Notes: generated by a model not told the origin, from the letters alone. Counted from the first letter of the stretch, positions 19,941 to 31,261 are shown. The stretch: 64,000 nt of DNA from Lumbricus terrestris (GCA_949752735.1 OX457036.1:90553908-90617907), one strand, 5' to 3'. A program made the numbers and translations.

Positions 19941-21113
19941 TTAGGAATTAAAGCAACAGTGTTGCTGTTGTCTCTGCTGCTTCTCTTGGTGTTGTTGTTG
20001 TTTGATAACGTTGTCCTTTTTGCTGGCATCGAGCGTCGTCGTCGCTGGCGGGTCTTTCGTGAAGATCATATCGACGTAGTTCGGTGGCAGCTCCCAAGGT
20101 GGAGCCTCTTGGTCCTTGGAGGAGGCGCCGTCGCCCCCACCGCCTGGGGTCTGGTCCTCGTCCAGCTGCTCCTCGTCCAACTGCTTCCGGTTCGGGTCGA
20201 CCGCCAGAGGGAGGACACCGGAAGTCGATGGTTTCGGCGCTTGCTTCGTCGTCTGCTTCCGAGCGAATCGAAGCAGCGAACACTTAGCGACGAGACGTCG
20301 AACGCTGTCAGCGCTGCTGCTGCGCGGCTTCGTGCCTGACCGTCTCCCGGTGACGGGGTCGTCCTCCTCTCCCGACGCTGGCTTCGTCCCAGGGTGGAGC
20401 CCCAGGTGGGGCGGAGGCGAAGGCAGGCCACGCACCGGCCCCATAGGAATGATACTCTTGTCTGGCGATGACCCCATCCATCGATCGGGGGACATTGTAG
20501 TCGTCGTCGTCGTCGTCGTCGTTCTCCAGCTGGAAAGAAGGCTTCCGCTCACGTAGTCCCCCACTCCCGCTGCTCCCCCGCCTGGATGCCGACGCGCTGG
20601 ATCCGTGATGCGTGTCGGCTGCGACGGTAGCATTCTGCCGCCCCCGTGCTGCTTGGTCGAGCGGAACTTCGAAGCGTCGAGGAAGACCTGCGTAGGGGAG
20701 GTGGGAGCGCCGATCTGCTTCAGCGACGGCGTAGATGTTGAGTGGTGAGAGAGGACAGCCGGGACCGAGAAGGAGGAGGCGGCGGAGGCGACCGAGGAGG
20801 CGGCGGTGGCCAGCGGGTCGTCGGCGGGGAAGACCGTCCGGTTGGGCGGCGCCTGGTAGCAGTCTGGCTTTGCGTCGACGTTGCTCTGGTGGATGCGAAG
20901 GTTGTAGGCCGTCGCTCCCTCTTCGCCATCGCGGGAGACGGGGATCGATGGAGGGAGGTTGAGGCGCCGAAGGTCGTCGTCCTGGACAGGCTGCAAGTGA
21001 TGAGGATGGTGGTGGTGATGGGGGTGATGAGGGGGAATGATGGGTGCTGCTGATGCTGCTGATGCTGCTGATGCTGATGCTGAGGACGGTGGCTGCCGTC
21101 GTTTGCTGTGCAT
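19941..21113 (-). CDS. Hypothetical low-complexity protein, 390 aa
   Basis: A GC-rich open frame in AT-rich surroundings. ATG at 21113 has A at -3, an in-frame TGA lies five codons upstream, and it ends TAA after QQQHCCFNS. The protein has a His-Pro-rich start (about 25-45), Ala/Ser-rich runs (about 105-120), a Thr run (about 203-210), a basic stretch SVRRLVAKCSLLRFARK (about 270-286), an acidic stretch KQLDEEQLDED (about 309-319), a well-formed segment PPWELPPNYVDMIFTKDPP (about 338-356) and a Gln-rich end. No signal peptide, transmembrane segment or named domain is recognised. It looks intrinsically disordered, as in adaptor or cytoplasmic-tail regions. A 3' splice-like TTTCAACAG lies about 110 bp upstream, so it may be the last exon of a larger gene with a spliced 5' leader. 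Coding is inferred from length and composition; function unknown. Confidence 0.6.
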   Translation of the reverse strand: MHSKRRQPPSSASASAASAASAAPIIPPHHPHHHHHPHHLQPVQDDDLRRLNLPPSIPVSRDGEEGATAYNLRIHQSNVDAKPDCYQAPPNRTVFPADDPLATAASSVASAASSFSVPAVLSHHSTSTPSLKQIGAPTSPTQVFLDASKFRSTKQHGGGRMLPSQPTRITDPARRHPGGGAAGVGDYVSGSLLSSWRTTTTTTTTTMSPDRWMGSSPDKSIIPMGPVRGLPSPPPHLGLHPGTKPASGEEDDPVTGRRSGTKPRSSSADSVRRLVAKCSLLRFARKQTTKQAPKPSTSGVLPLAVDPNRKQLDEEQLDEDQTPGGGGDGASSKDQEAPPWELPPNYVDMIFTKDPPATTTLDASKKDNVIKQQQHQEKQQRQQQHCCFNS

Positions 21114-21279
21114 CTTTTGACGACTTCAAGTTGGGACAGATGGGGTGGGTGGGAGTGGGGGCAGGAGTCGGTCAGACGATGTTGTTGTTGCTGTTGGTCA
21201 TCTCTCCTTCTCTGTTGAAACAGTTTAAGGTCATAGTTAGAAACAGCAGAAACCTGCAATGCCTCGTAGTGTGCTTCGG

Positions 21280-21530
21280 TCAGTTTCTGTCTGTCTGTCT
21301 AGCTGTCTGTCTTGTCTTGTCTTGTCTGCCTGTCTTGTCTGTCTTTCTGTCTTTCTGTCTTGTCTTGTCTTGTCTGTCTGTCTGTCTTGTCTGTCTGTCT
21401 GTCTGTATGTATGTATGTCTGTCTTGTCTGTATGTCTGTCTTGTCTGTCTGACTCTATGTCTGTCTGCTTGTCTGTCTGTCTCTCTGTCTTGTCTGTCTG
21501 TCTTGTCTGTCTGTCTGTCTGTCTGCATCC
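21280..21530. repeat. CTGT / CTTGTCTTGT simple repeat
   Basis: Mixed CTGT and CTTGT units with a TATG-rich interruption. Ends just upstream (with respect to the minus-strand gene) of the 390-codon ORF. Confidence 0.95.
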
Positions 21531-22269
21531 GTATATATACGTGTAAACGTGTGTTCGTCAGTGGTTCAGTGTAGAAAGACATCATAGTCATGGCTCAATG
21601 TAAACAAAATATCCATCACATCATCATGAATGTTTTAAGCGCTTTATAAAATAATGGTCAAATGCAATGCGATACAATCTGTTTGCGTTTGGCATGTTTG
21701 CATTTGTATGTTTGCTTTGCATGTTTCTGGGTGTGCCATATTCTCTGGCAGGGTGCCATTGTTGCGAGCAACTCAAATGCATTCGTATCCCATTGTCAGT
21801 TCCATGATGTGTATGTCGATAAGTTTCACTTTGAAACTGTGCGCATATTCGGGAACTGCATGCAAATGTAAGATATTTATAAGGACCAAAGTTACGAGAA
21901 ATGCGTTTTGGGAGAAAACAAAGTTTTCTTGCGAAATATTCTTGCCGAAAACTAATTAGCTGCCATTCAATATATAGGCCTGTCATTTTGAAGGAGTGTT
22001 CAAGTTTCAAAACTGAATAAAATTTAATATTAATTGACAGAAAATGCCATTATTTGTAAAAGTTATCAACCCAAAACCCGTGTTCGAGACCGTTTGCTAA
22101 GCCTGAAAAGTGAACGTGAACACGGTAAAACACTGATAACTTGGAGATATGGAAACCGATAATCATATTTGTCATTCGCCTCAGCTTAGGATCATCTTTC
22201 TAGCGGTGAGAGACTGTCATTCGTCTGATGTTGTAAGGATGATGTCTACTAATAATATTATGCACTCCG
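21531..22269. other. Gene-free stretch
   Basis: No supported gene. TTTTAAGCGCTTTATAAAAT at 21634-21653 resembles an eroded LINE 3' hairpin. Confidence 0.4.
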
Positions 22270-22505
22270 ACTATCATAGCACTTCCAACGAGTATCGTAA
22301 AAATCGTTTTGCGATCACAGTAAGCACTCGGACGCATGCAGCTCCGTGAAGTAATTTAAAACGAGCCAACAGCTTGAGCTCGATGCGGAATGCCACAGGC
22401 AGCCAGTGCATGTGTGGGGGAACGGTATCACGAAGGATGTGCTCATATTTTCTCCTATTATACTGCAGACGAGCGTAACTGATAGAGTTGCAAAGCGCCA
22501 AACAA
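22270..22505 (-). pseudogene. LINE reverse-transcriptase C-terminal fragment
   Basis: The minus-strand frame has RRKYEHILRD, then HWLPVAFRIELKLLARFKLL and HGAA. These are the conserved L-R-x-L-H-W-L-P-V-x-x-R-I-x-x-K-L-L and L-H-G-x-A segments that follow the catalytic domain in L2/CR1 LINEs. An insertion (DTVPPHM) and a shifted end show decay. Confidence 0.7.
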
Positions 22506-23320
22506 TAGTTATTGTCTCATATTCTCTTGCATCGTCATTAAATTGAAGGAAAGTTGATTCTGCAACCGTGAATCCATTCCAGTTAATAAAATTGGTTTTC
22601 GCGATCTGCAGTCAAGTTCAAATTCAGAGGTAGAACTTGAAAGCGCCGTAGGTCTACAGATAACTTTCTTCTCGCAAAAATATCTGCGGGCACCTAAGAA
22701 CCCTTTGATCCTACCTGAACAAGTGAAAAAACGAACTCTTTCGCTTTTCCACGCTAAACAAGTAGCTTACAATGCTTACATGGCATACACAAAGATATGC
22801 GCATCACAAATTCATACACAGTCATTTGGGCAAATGAAGGTCCTATACTTACACACAGGCACGCACGCACGCACACATGCATGCGCGCGCAAAAGAACAC
22901 TTACGAGCACGTGCGTAATCCAAGGTCACTATTGGTATAAATCAGTCAAGTTTTTAAACATTAAAAAGAGCACTCTATGAAATGTGTATGATTTAATACA
23001 AAAAGTGCATAAATTCAGATTATTCAAATGAAAATCAATAAATATTGGAAAGCATCTTTTTCAGTGCATTAATAAAAAAAAAAACATCCGTCACATTCTG
23101 TATTCAGTTGCAATTAATCAATTGTAAATAATGAAGCTTAATGTCCTTTCTAATATAAATGCTTTTGTGCTGGGATTTGAATTATTTTCCTTGAATTGAC
23201 CATCAGCTGATAATTACTGATTGCTACAGAAGTAATGAGCTGCTTTAATTTAGAATGTCATTGTCTCATTGATCAACGGAATAAAAGGTTGAGTCAGTGT
23301 AGATGTGACGACTCTCTGTT
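22506..23320. other. Gene-free stretch with a CA/CG microsatellite
   Basis: AT-rich, no supported gene. CACGCACGCACGCACACATG at 22859-22878 is a small alternating purine-pyrimidine tract with Z-DNA potential. Confidence 0.5.
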
Positions 23321-23324
23321 TGTC

Positions 23325-23670
23325 AGGTAAGACAGACAGATAGACAGACAGAAGGACAGACAACCAGACAGAGAGGCAGACAGACAGAATACAGACAGAC
23401 ATACGTATACATACAGACAGACAGATAGACAGACATACATACAGACCGACAGACAAACAGACAGACATATAGACATCAGGACAGAAAGCAGACAACCAGA
23501 CAGCAAGACAGTAAGACAGTTAGACAGACAACCAAATAGAAAGACACGCAGGCAGGCAGGCAGACAGACCACAAGACAGATAGTCAGGCATACATAAAGA
23601 CAGGAGGCAGACAGACAGACAACCAAACAGAAAGACAGGAGGCATGCAGACAGATAGCAAGACAGACAAT
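23325..23670. repeat. Irregular (GACA)n tract
   Basis: GACAGACAGA units mixed with CAACCAGACAG and AGGCAGGCAG variants. ORFs on the minus strand (Ser-Val-Cys-Leu runs) are artefacts. Confidence 0.93.
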
Positions 23671-23825
23671 GTTGCATAGGAGGGGTTTTGCCATATTAAG
23701 GCAGAGAAAATGAAGCATATATTTTCTGAAGGGATTGATGATGCTCCTTTGTTCGAATGGGATAGAACAGTAAAAATAGACAGAGACAGAGGTTAACAGA
23801 GAAAGAGACAATCTGAGACAAAGAA

Positions 23826-23829
23826 AAAC

Positions 23830-23870
<41 letters not shown>

Positions 23871-23885
23871 GGGAGAGAGAGAGAG
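23826..23885. repeat. (GA)n microsatellite
   Basis: About 55 bp of GA with two GGGA interruptions. Between here and 24440 only short CCTGACCTRTAA-like repeats (24053-24105) are seen. Confidence 0.9.
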
Positions 23886-24445
23886 TCATATAGCGTATAC
23901 TCATATACAGATAGCAAAACTATGCATAATCTAATGCAATGCAACTTTAATCTAATCTAATCTAAACTCGTCCAGCCTAACCCTGCAAGACGTACACATC
24001 GTACAATTCCCAATCTTTTATGGTTGACATCTAACTTATCTAAGTTACAATTTGACCTTACCTGACCTGTAACCTGACCTATATCCTGGCCCATAACCTG
24101 ACCTCCGAAATACAATCTAGATCCCACGAAATAATTACACGACGGTCAGGCGCTGCTTTGATCTGAGTGGTGCGTCTTAAAAATAGGTCGGGGTAAAAAT
24201 AAATAGGCTGGCAAAATGGGGGTATAATAAAAATGGGACAGAACCACATTAACCGCATTTCCGAGAACAGCCGACACTTTATAGACATCGTAAGAACAGC
24301 ACTTCTTCACACAACTTGTCTTGCTCCAATTAAAAGACATCACTGGATTTTGACACAAAAGTCACGTTGTCTGCATTTGTGTTAACGGTCGATGCAGATC
24401 TGTTAGTCATTTTGGCTGTCGAACAACCATGGAGGCATGGACGCC

Positions 24446-24546
24446 CGCGCATAGGGGCAAGAGGGGGGCAAGAGGGGCAAGAGGGAGCAAGAGGAGGCAA
24501 GATGGGGCAAGACGGGCAAGAGGGGGGCAAGAGGGGAAAGAGGGAG
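24446..24546. repeat. Minisatellite, unit GGGGCAAGA (9-12 bp)
   Basis: About ten G-rich units. It is followed by an 18-bp perfect palindrome, GAAATTGGCGCCAATTTC, at about 24561-24578. Confidence 0.85.
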
Positions 24547-24579
24547 CACGTTCCTCCCTGGAAATTGGCGCCAATTTCT

Positions 24580-25382
24580 AGCTAGTACTTTTGTTAAAAT
24601 GAATTTCTTCCCACTAAAGCACTAATGGTATATACCAATGACAACTAAAGTGAAATTGAGAAATTTAGGGCCTACATTTAAAACTTCTATGATAACTGCC
24701 CATGTTCTAAATTTAATGCTTTGCGTTTATAAGCTCTGCTAAAATGCTGTGACCAGTGCGTTTTGCCCCTCGAAAACATCTGCGGCCACGGTCCACCATG
24801 CATGTTAATTACAATTGCACGTGCCTAACGTCACTTATGAAACGACTTTTTAAAAGAACTCGTCAGAGGTCACCCCGACCTTGACTGCATGTGCACGTCC
24901 TCGGCTTGACCTCCCGGATTTTGACCTGGCACCGGAACGAAAAAGGAAGCTATGGCTATTGCGGACTTGATTTGATATAGCAATTCTCGAAGATTTACAT
25001 TTACATTACATTTAGATCCACATTACTTTACATTACATCTATCGAATCGAAGATGCATGGAACAGTCTACTTCATGGAAGCATACTCCAGAAGGAGAGGC
25101 TTCCATGTTGTATTGTGGCAGTAAGCGATCATTGGGGGAACAACCAATCAGACCCGTGCTATAATATTATGGGGGCACGCTAAGGGTACTGCACGATCTG
25201 GGTTCACAGTTCTGGGGGACCCGCACTCATAAATAATGCGCATGGTGGACCGGTGGCCGGTGTGTTGTCTGAGGTTGTCGAAGGGTCCGCACCAGGGCCT
25301 TAATGCGGCCCTGCTACCATCACCTTGTTGTTTATGGAATCAGATCCAACGCTCGAAAAATGGCCTCTAAGTGCAAGTAATA
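24580..25382. other. Gene-free stretch
   Basis: Ordinary sequence without a supported gene. TTTACATTACAT-type repeats occur at 24990-25045. Confidence 0.45.
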
Positions 25383-25390
25383 CGTCATCT

Positions 25391-26581
25391 CAGGGGTTCT
25401 CAAACTGTGGTACGCGTACCCCCAGGGGTACGCCAGGCGCCGGTAAGGGGTACGCGAAAATTTCCAGAAATATAATTTTTTTTGAGTTTATAGACTTTGT
25501 GTCCATCTTTCTTTGATTTGCAGTGATTTTTCACGTTGCAACATAATAACAGCATCGTCTTTCTTTCTTTCACATCATATAAATAGACTCACATACAATG
25601 CAGTGCATGCAGCATATTTATGTTTAGGTCTATTACTATAATTTTGAAACAAATAGACCTTATGTATAAATGGTTGAAAGTACCAAAGCCAGAATATCTC
25701 AGACTATATAATTAATTAAAGAGCTAAAATAGCAGAGAGTTGAATTGGTCAAATGATTAATTTCTTGTCGAGCTTTAAATTTTGTGATTCCTTTCATCAC
25801 GTCATATCTGGGTGAAACTGTTAACTATTCTTGCTATAAAAACCAACATGGGGTAAATTTGCATTTGAAATTAATATTAAACCAGATATTGTAAATCTGT
25901 GCTAGTCTGAACAAACCTGTGCACAGCATTATAGGTTGGATCTTTCCTCTTTTTTGCAGGGGTTATAGAACAATTTCTCATTTTAAAATTGTTGATAAGA
26001 TTATATGATTCAAAACTAGATTTTGCTCCCTTTATAGGGCTTAGGTCTAGACCAGTGGTTCCCAACCTTTTTTGACTTGAGGGTCACTTTTTCTAGGTTG
26101 GAGGACATGAGGGCCACTTTTTCTTAGTTGAAGGACATTAGGAGGCCACAATGTTAAAATTGCATTGACTAAAAGCATATAAAATAGTCATAATTGATTC
26201 AAAATGAAATGTTTGATGTTAAAATAAAATAATTTATAATAGAAAATAATAATGTGTTCTATCCTGTCGAAATTGTTAATGTTTTCATATATTTTTCTTA
26301 ATTCTTTGAGAGATGAGGGCCATTTTCTGAGGTCTGGCGGGCCATTTTCTAAGGCCTGGCGGGCCACTTTTGACCCGCGGGCCACGGGTTGGGAACCGCT
26401 GGTCTAGACCCTAATAAACGATGTCATCATGTCACCAATGATTAAATGGACTTTTAGTTGTCATTGCCAGAGGACATCACACGCGCAATGGCATTATTTC
26501 TGATCTGACTTTGCTGGGGGTACGCCATCATTCGATATTTTTGCTTGGGGGTACAATAAAAATAAAGTTTGAGAACCCCTG
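25391..26581. mobile_element. Non-autonomous hAT element, 1.19 kb, CAGGGGTTCTCAAA ends
   Basis: Left end CAGGGGTTCTCAAACTGTGG and right end GTTTGAGAACCCCTG are inverted repeats. Both are followed by inverted copies of GGGGGTACGC/GCGTACCCCC. Perfect 8-bp TSD CGTCATCT at 25383-25390 and 26582-26589. No transposase remains. The ends are of the widespread animal hAT type. Confidence 0.95.
26053..26401. mobile_element. Second hAT MITE, 349 bp, nested in the 1.19-kb hAT
   Basis: Left CAGTGGTTCCCAACCTTTTT and right GGGTTGGGAACCGCTG pair as TIRs. Perfect, self-palindromic 8-bp TSD GTCTAGAC at 26045-26052 and 26402-26409. Repeated GGGCCATTTTCTRAGGYCTG phrases lie near the right end. Confidence 0.95.
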
Positions 26582-26589
26582 CGTCATCT

Positions 26590-27092
26590 GATCTTACTGC
26601 CACATCTGCAGCCAAAATGCCAACGATAAACGATATTTCATTTGGTTTGAACGAAATCCGAAAAACTTTAAAGAAAGTAAGCATGTATCGACTTTAATTC
26701 ACAGTTGCAGACGGCATTCGTAGTTGTAAAAAGCGAATGCAGGACGAAAGGAGAAATGCCAGAGACTGGTGTAGTGTGTAGGCAATAATTGAGTCGATTT
26801 AGACCTATATAAGCAGAATCCTGCAGTGCAGTTAGGCCTAAAGGTGCAGACGTTTTGAAAACGAAACAGAACAGGGCCTGTGTAGTCTCGCCTTTGAATT
26901 CAAGATAAGGCTGGCTACTATGCTGTGGCTAGATACCAGGCATGCAGACGTCTAGCACAAATAAACGTTGTAGAGATTTCTTAACTTCGTTTAAAACGAA
27001 TGAATTTGGCGCCAATACTCGTTAAGACCATTATTGACTGCGTTCTGCCAGGGACTCCAGAAAACAGAAAAACGCACAGACGTTAGCGTATA

Positions 27093-27139
<47 letters not shown>

Positions 27140-27183
27140 TATATCTAATCATATAGGTATTATATTTATCTACGTAAACTTCT
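26590..27183. other. Gene-free stretch with (AT)n
   Basis: No supported gene. An (AT)n run lies at 27096-27135. Confidence 0.5.
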
Positions 27184-27883
27184 CATTTAGTTGTACAAAA
27201 AAAGTATTTGTACAAATACAAGCAGTAAATTATACTCGTTGTAATATAATAGTATAATATAATAATCATATTAGTAAATAATAACACTAAAAATCTTTTA
27301 TAGCAAATAATTTCACAGTATATATATAGATCTATATATATTGTATATATATATATATGTTATGCATACAAGATGACAGCTTCAATTGCTACCGTATACC
27401 ATTGAATGTATACAAATTCCAAAAAAATTTAAGGTGGGGGAGCGCTCTGTAGCCTGTACTACTGCGAAACTGTTTTCTATTTCCAATAAAACTGTCCGGA
27501 TAGTGGTCAGAGGTCTAATGAACTATGAAAATAATAACTGCAGACGAGAGTATACTGTAGGCCTACTATGCTGCATTTGAATTAGCATTGTCCCAATTGC
27601 TCAAGAAGGTCCTGAATTACTGACCAAAGCACAATTTGTAAACGAGGTTGCAAATGGTACACAAACCGTGCAAGAAGGATTCAACTATATACCAAATGGG
27701 AAAGCCATGTATACTTGTATAGTAGGCATAATGATGTTGGTTTACTAAGTGTTCGAGGAACAAAACATTTTAAACTGGACAGTTTGAAAATTGAATAATA
27801 GCACTGGATGGAAGTCATTTAGTTGTACAAAAACGTTTTTATACAAATAATATTTGTATAAATACTTTTTGTACAACTAAATG
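27184..27883. mobile_element. Possible TIR element with CATTTAGTTGTACAAAAA ends
   Basis: The left copy CATTTAGTTGTACAAAAA is at 27184 and the inverted copy TTTTTGTACAACTAAATG ends at 27883. A further direct copy at 27816 makes the right end a near-palindrome (27816-27883). About 130 bp after the left copy (27220-27325, GCAGTAAATTATACTCGTTG) recurs at 27896-28000. No ORF, and TSDs are unclear, so this may instead be a rearranged AT-rich repeat. Confidence 0.4.
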
Positions 27884-28650
27884 CTTATATTATAAGCAGT
27901 AAATTATACTCGTTGTAATATAATATTATAATATATCATTATAGTAAATAATAACACTATAATCTTTTAACAGCAAATAATTTTACAGTATATAAAATTT
28001 CCTGTGCAGGAATGACGTAAACAGAAACTAAAAAGTTTTATCATTTTGTAACACTTATCTGGAAGAAGTAATTTATTGGGAGCTCCCCGCCCTGCAGATG
28101 CCTAGATTTTAATTTGTGGACGAACAATGGAAATGGCTTTGATGGTGTACAGTGTACACTGTACACTGTACAGTCGCCATAGATTAAAAGAATGGAATGA
28201 CATTTGTTTCTTTATAGGTGAGTTATATGGTGCAAATTTACCATTTATTTATAATGCTGTTGGTTTAGATTTTCAAACCGATTAGAAGATTTCAGATATG
28301 TCGGAAGTTTTTTTTATTTCTTTATAGGACCTTACATTCATGAGATCGACTGACAGGCCCCAAGTGCACGGTCTTGAATAGCTTCGGTTTCCAGCACATT
28401 TTAAATATTTGGAGTGTCACTGTTGCATTTAGATATGGATATTGATATTGATTCGATTCTATTCATTTACACAAACGACTTATTCTAATTCTAAGCGATA
28501 GGCAACAAGATTTAGCTAATTCTAATTCCGACCTCATTTGCTTGTTCTAATTCTAGTTAGACCTAGTTAGCAATTGAACTAATCGCTGAGCCAGCCAGTT
28601 AGACAATTTTAGGCAAACAGTTAATATAAACTATTATGGTTCTTTTTCGA
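27884..28650. other. Gene-free stretch
   Basis: Contains the second copy of the GCAGTAAATTATACTCGTTG block and a GTACAGTGTACACTGTACAC repeat near 28146. No supported gene. Confidence 0.45.
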
Positions 28651-28659
28651 ATTCTATTT

Positions 28660-28810
28660 CTATTTAAGATAGACAGACAGGCAGAGAGACAAATTACACG
28701 GAGACAGAGAAAGCGAAAGAGCAAGACAGAGACAGAGACAGAGATGGAGACAGTCAGGCAGGCATACAGACAGACAAACAGACAGATAGAGGAAGAGAGA
28801 CAGACGGAGG
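28660..28810. repeat. GACA / GAGACA simple repeat
   Basis: Interrupted GACAGA repeats. The downstream GGAGGCGGCGGAGG-like stretch (28913-28950) is a short purine-rich tract. Confidence 0.85.
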
Positions 28811-28949
28811 ACGATGATTGACAGGCTGAGGTCGCATGTACGCAGCGGAAATATTGTCTTGTCGTTGCGTTTATTTGTACAAAGTCTGGAATTGTCTTCT
28901 CCGTTTTCCAGGCGAAGGAGGAGGAGAGGGCGGCGGAGGCGGTGGAAAA

Positions 28950-29690
28950 TATGGAAACGGAATCTGAGAATTAGGAGCACCGACATCGGACACGTCTTCT
29001 TCCGTCTTGCCCTTCAAACGGACGAGCACCTATTAAGTTCCTAGTGAGGAGGTCGATCAATGGATCGATCGACAATTTGCACTTGGTAATTCTCCCAATC
29101 TATACCCCCCCGTTCCATTTCCCCTTTCCCATTCCCTTTCCCAGCTGACAACGAAATCTGATTCGCATTCCTATCGTGACTGAGTCTCAGGGATTTTTCC
29201 ATCTCGGGTTGGACGTGGGAACTCCACTCATGCCACTTCCACGCCAAGGGAAGGAAGGGGTCATTAGAGAAGGATCACACCTCATAGATCCACTGGAAAT
29301 GAACAGAGTGAAGTTGTGTGCGGTCGCTAGTGAAAAGCTCCATGGCTTAAAGTGTGGCTGGACGGACATGGACGACGTCCATACACTTCTTTGCAAATCC
29401 GAACGCCGTCCAGCCACTTATTTCATCCGCATGGATCTTGGAAAGTTAAGGAGCGACCAGGCACTTCTTTTTTTACACTTTAAGTACTGTGTACCTTTGT
29501 ACATCGTACACGACTACACGTACACAACATGTACGCACTTATTTATAATTATATACCGGTACTCACGATCTCACATTCATGCGTGTTGGATAGTAGCCTA
29601 TGTCCATCCGTTCAAACATTCGTATGCATTTTTCACACATAATTCATGCACACATTTATACACATCACACAGGATTACATGCTGTCGTGC
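28950..29690. other. Gene-free stretch, one unassigned ORF
   Basis: The plus-strand frame from 29176 is open for about 110 codons (start MTESQGFFHLGLDVG) before entering the ACAT repeat. It has no recognisable domain, and the opposite strand is also open (29187-29417). I treat it as unresolved, possibly an old pseudogene or chance. Confidence 0.3.
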
Positions 29691-29884
29691 AAACATACAC
29701 ACATGCATACACACATGCAAACATACATACATGCATACATACATAGTTACATACATACATACGTACGTACGTACGTACGTACGTACGTACATACATACAT
29801 ACATACATACATACATACATACATACATACATACATACATACATACATACATACATACATACATACATACATACATACATACAT
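29690..29884. repeat. (ACAT)n with central (ACGT)n
   Basis: ACATACAT repeats flank eight consecutive ACGT units (about 29760-29791). The (ACGT)n block is self-complementary and could extrude as a cruciform. Confidence 0.95.
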
Positions 29885-29887
29885 AAA

Positions 29888-30835
29888 TCTTACATTATAA
29901 GACTGAAAGTGTATCTGTGGCGGGTGGGCGGGCGGGCGGGCGGTTGGGCATGCCCTTCCGTCCCAAGAAAGGCTTGGAAACCGCTCCATTTCGCACGACG
30001 AAACATTTTTTTATCTTCTTATGCGAATTTGTAGGTCAGCGCGACTCTTTTCAGCTCTCAATTCACTTTAAAACCCAAGTTATTTACATTTTAAGTTTTG
30101 AAACTTGCGCGAAATTTAGATGTCATTAACGGTCCTATAGGCTGCAACCACGCTGCAACGATAGTATATGCTGAATTATTCTTGCCGATATTTAATTTCT
30201 TTTGACGACGTCATTCTGACGTCATTTCTAACCATAGACGTGTCACGTGGTCAATGACTCAATGGCGATAATGGCATAGCAAACCGATTTGCAATTATAG
30301 GCTATTTATTAAATAATGATGTCCAATATATATGAACTGAAGATCTTATCTTATCTTATCTGACCATTTATAAAGCGCTTCTCGCAGCAAGAGCCTTTCA
30401 GAAGCGCTCCCAGTGCGTTGAACCCCAAGAAAAAAGGCAAGTTTTTAGACGAGAGAAAGACGAGGATACACTACCAGAAAGGATGGCAGAGCGAACTGAT
30501 GGAGCAAGCCGATTCCATAGGGATGGACCAATGCATGCAAATGATCTGGATTGAGCCATGGCGGTCCTGACTCGAGAAGATCGGAAGGTATAAAAAAAAT
30601 ATGACCCCAAAAACAACAAAATCATTATTATCGGAGGGTGGTAGGGCAGCAACGCGAACTTTGTCGGAGAACGCTGGGTGGATTTCAGCTCTCAATTCAC
30701 TTTAAAACACGAGATATGGACATTTTAAATTTCGATGCGGTAGTTAGCGCCTATACAGATTTAAGAAGCAATTTCACCTGGGGGAAGGCAAGATCCCTGA
30801 ATTTCCGGGCAACGCCGGGTAGCACATGCAGCTAG
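29888..30835 (+). mobile_element. Possible non-autonomous Helitron
   Basis: Starts TCTTACATTATAAGACTGAA after an A. Ends with CCGGGCAACGCCGGG (short stem-loop), then 12 nt, then CTAG followed by T, as expected for 5'-TC...CTRR-3' insertion between A and T. The flank ACATACATA is found on both sides. Inside, CTCTCAATTCACTTTAAAAC occurs twice (30054 and 30691), and a LINE fragment sits between the copies. No Rep/helicase sequence. Confidence 0.45.
30345..30660 (-). mobile_element. LINE (L2/CR1-like) 3'-end fragment
   Basis: The minus-strand frame encodes SRVRTAMAQSRSFACIGPSL, then WNRLAPSVRSAIL and FSRLKTCLF. This is the C-terminus of the local LINE family (compare R-A-F-S-V-V-G-P-S-T-W-N-x-L-P and L-K-T-x-L-F in the copy at 54310). 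It is followed by the GAGCGCTTCTGAAAGG/GAAGCGCTTTATAAAT hairpin and a (TAAGA)n tail. Confidence 0.8.
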
Positions 30836-30839
30836 TACA

Positions 30840-31261
30840 TACATAAATCATGATAAATGCATATATGCATGCACATTATTTTAATCGCATGTATATGCGT
30901 ACATGAATACATTTATTCAATCACTCATTCGCTCGTTCATATTTTCATTTGTGTAGAGCCTCTATATGATCCACTCCAAAGTGTTGCATTATCCAATCCC
31001 GACTAAATGGAACAGATTAGAATTCGCTCAAGCAACAGTTCATTAACGAGCACTGGGTAGCATCAGAGGTTTTGTCCAAAGAAAGACTTCATCTACAGCA
31101 TTATTTCTGTATCCTGTCTGTCCAGGTGGAAAAGGATTGCTGGTAAGTAAAGGGTAATGTGTTCGGATATAAGGCAATGAAAAGGCAATGTGAGACAAAT
31201 AGGAAAGTATATGAGAACTGTATACGAGAAATTAATCCAAGCTCATGTTTTTTCATATAAT
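30840..31261. other. Gene-free left flank of the satellite
   Basis: AT-rich sequence without a supported gene. Confidence 0.45.

Noticed and set aside
20308..21129. Other long frames overlapping the 390-codon ORF
   Set aside because: They are Arg/Pro-rich shadows of the GC-rich ORF. The 390-codon frame has the best start context and the most protein-like segments.
24555..24590. Helitron 3' end suggested by an 18-bp palindrome followed by CTAGT
   Set aside because: The spacing between palindrome and CTAG is only about 3 nt and no 5' TC end could be paired.
29176..29886. 236-codon ORF
   Set aside because: The second half is ACAT repeat. The first half has no recognisable domain, and the opposite strand is equally open.
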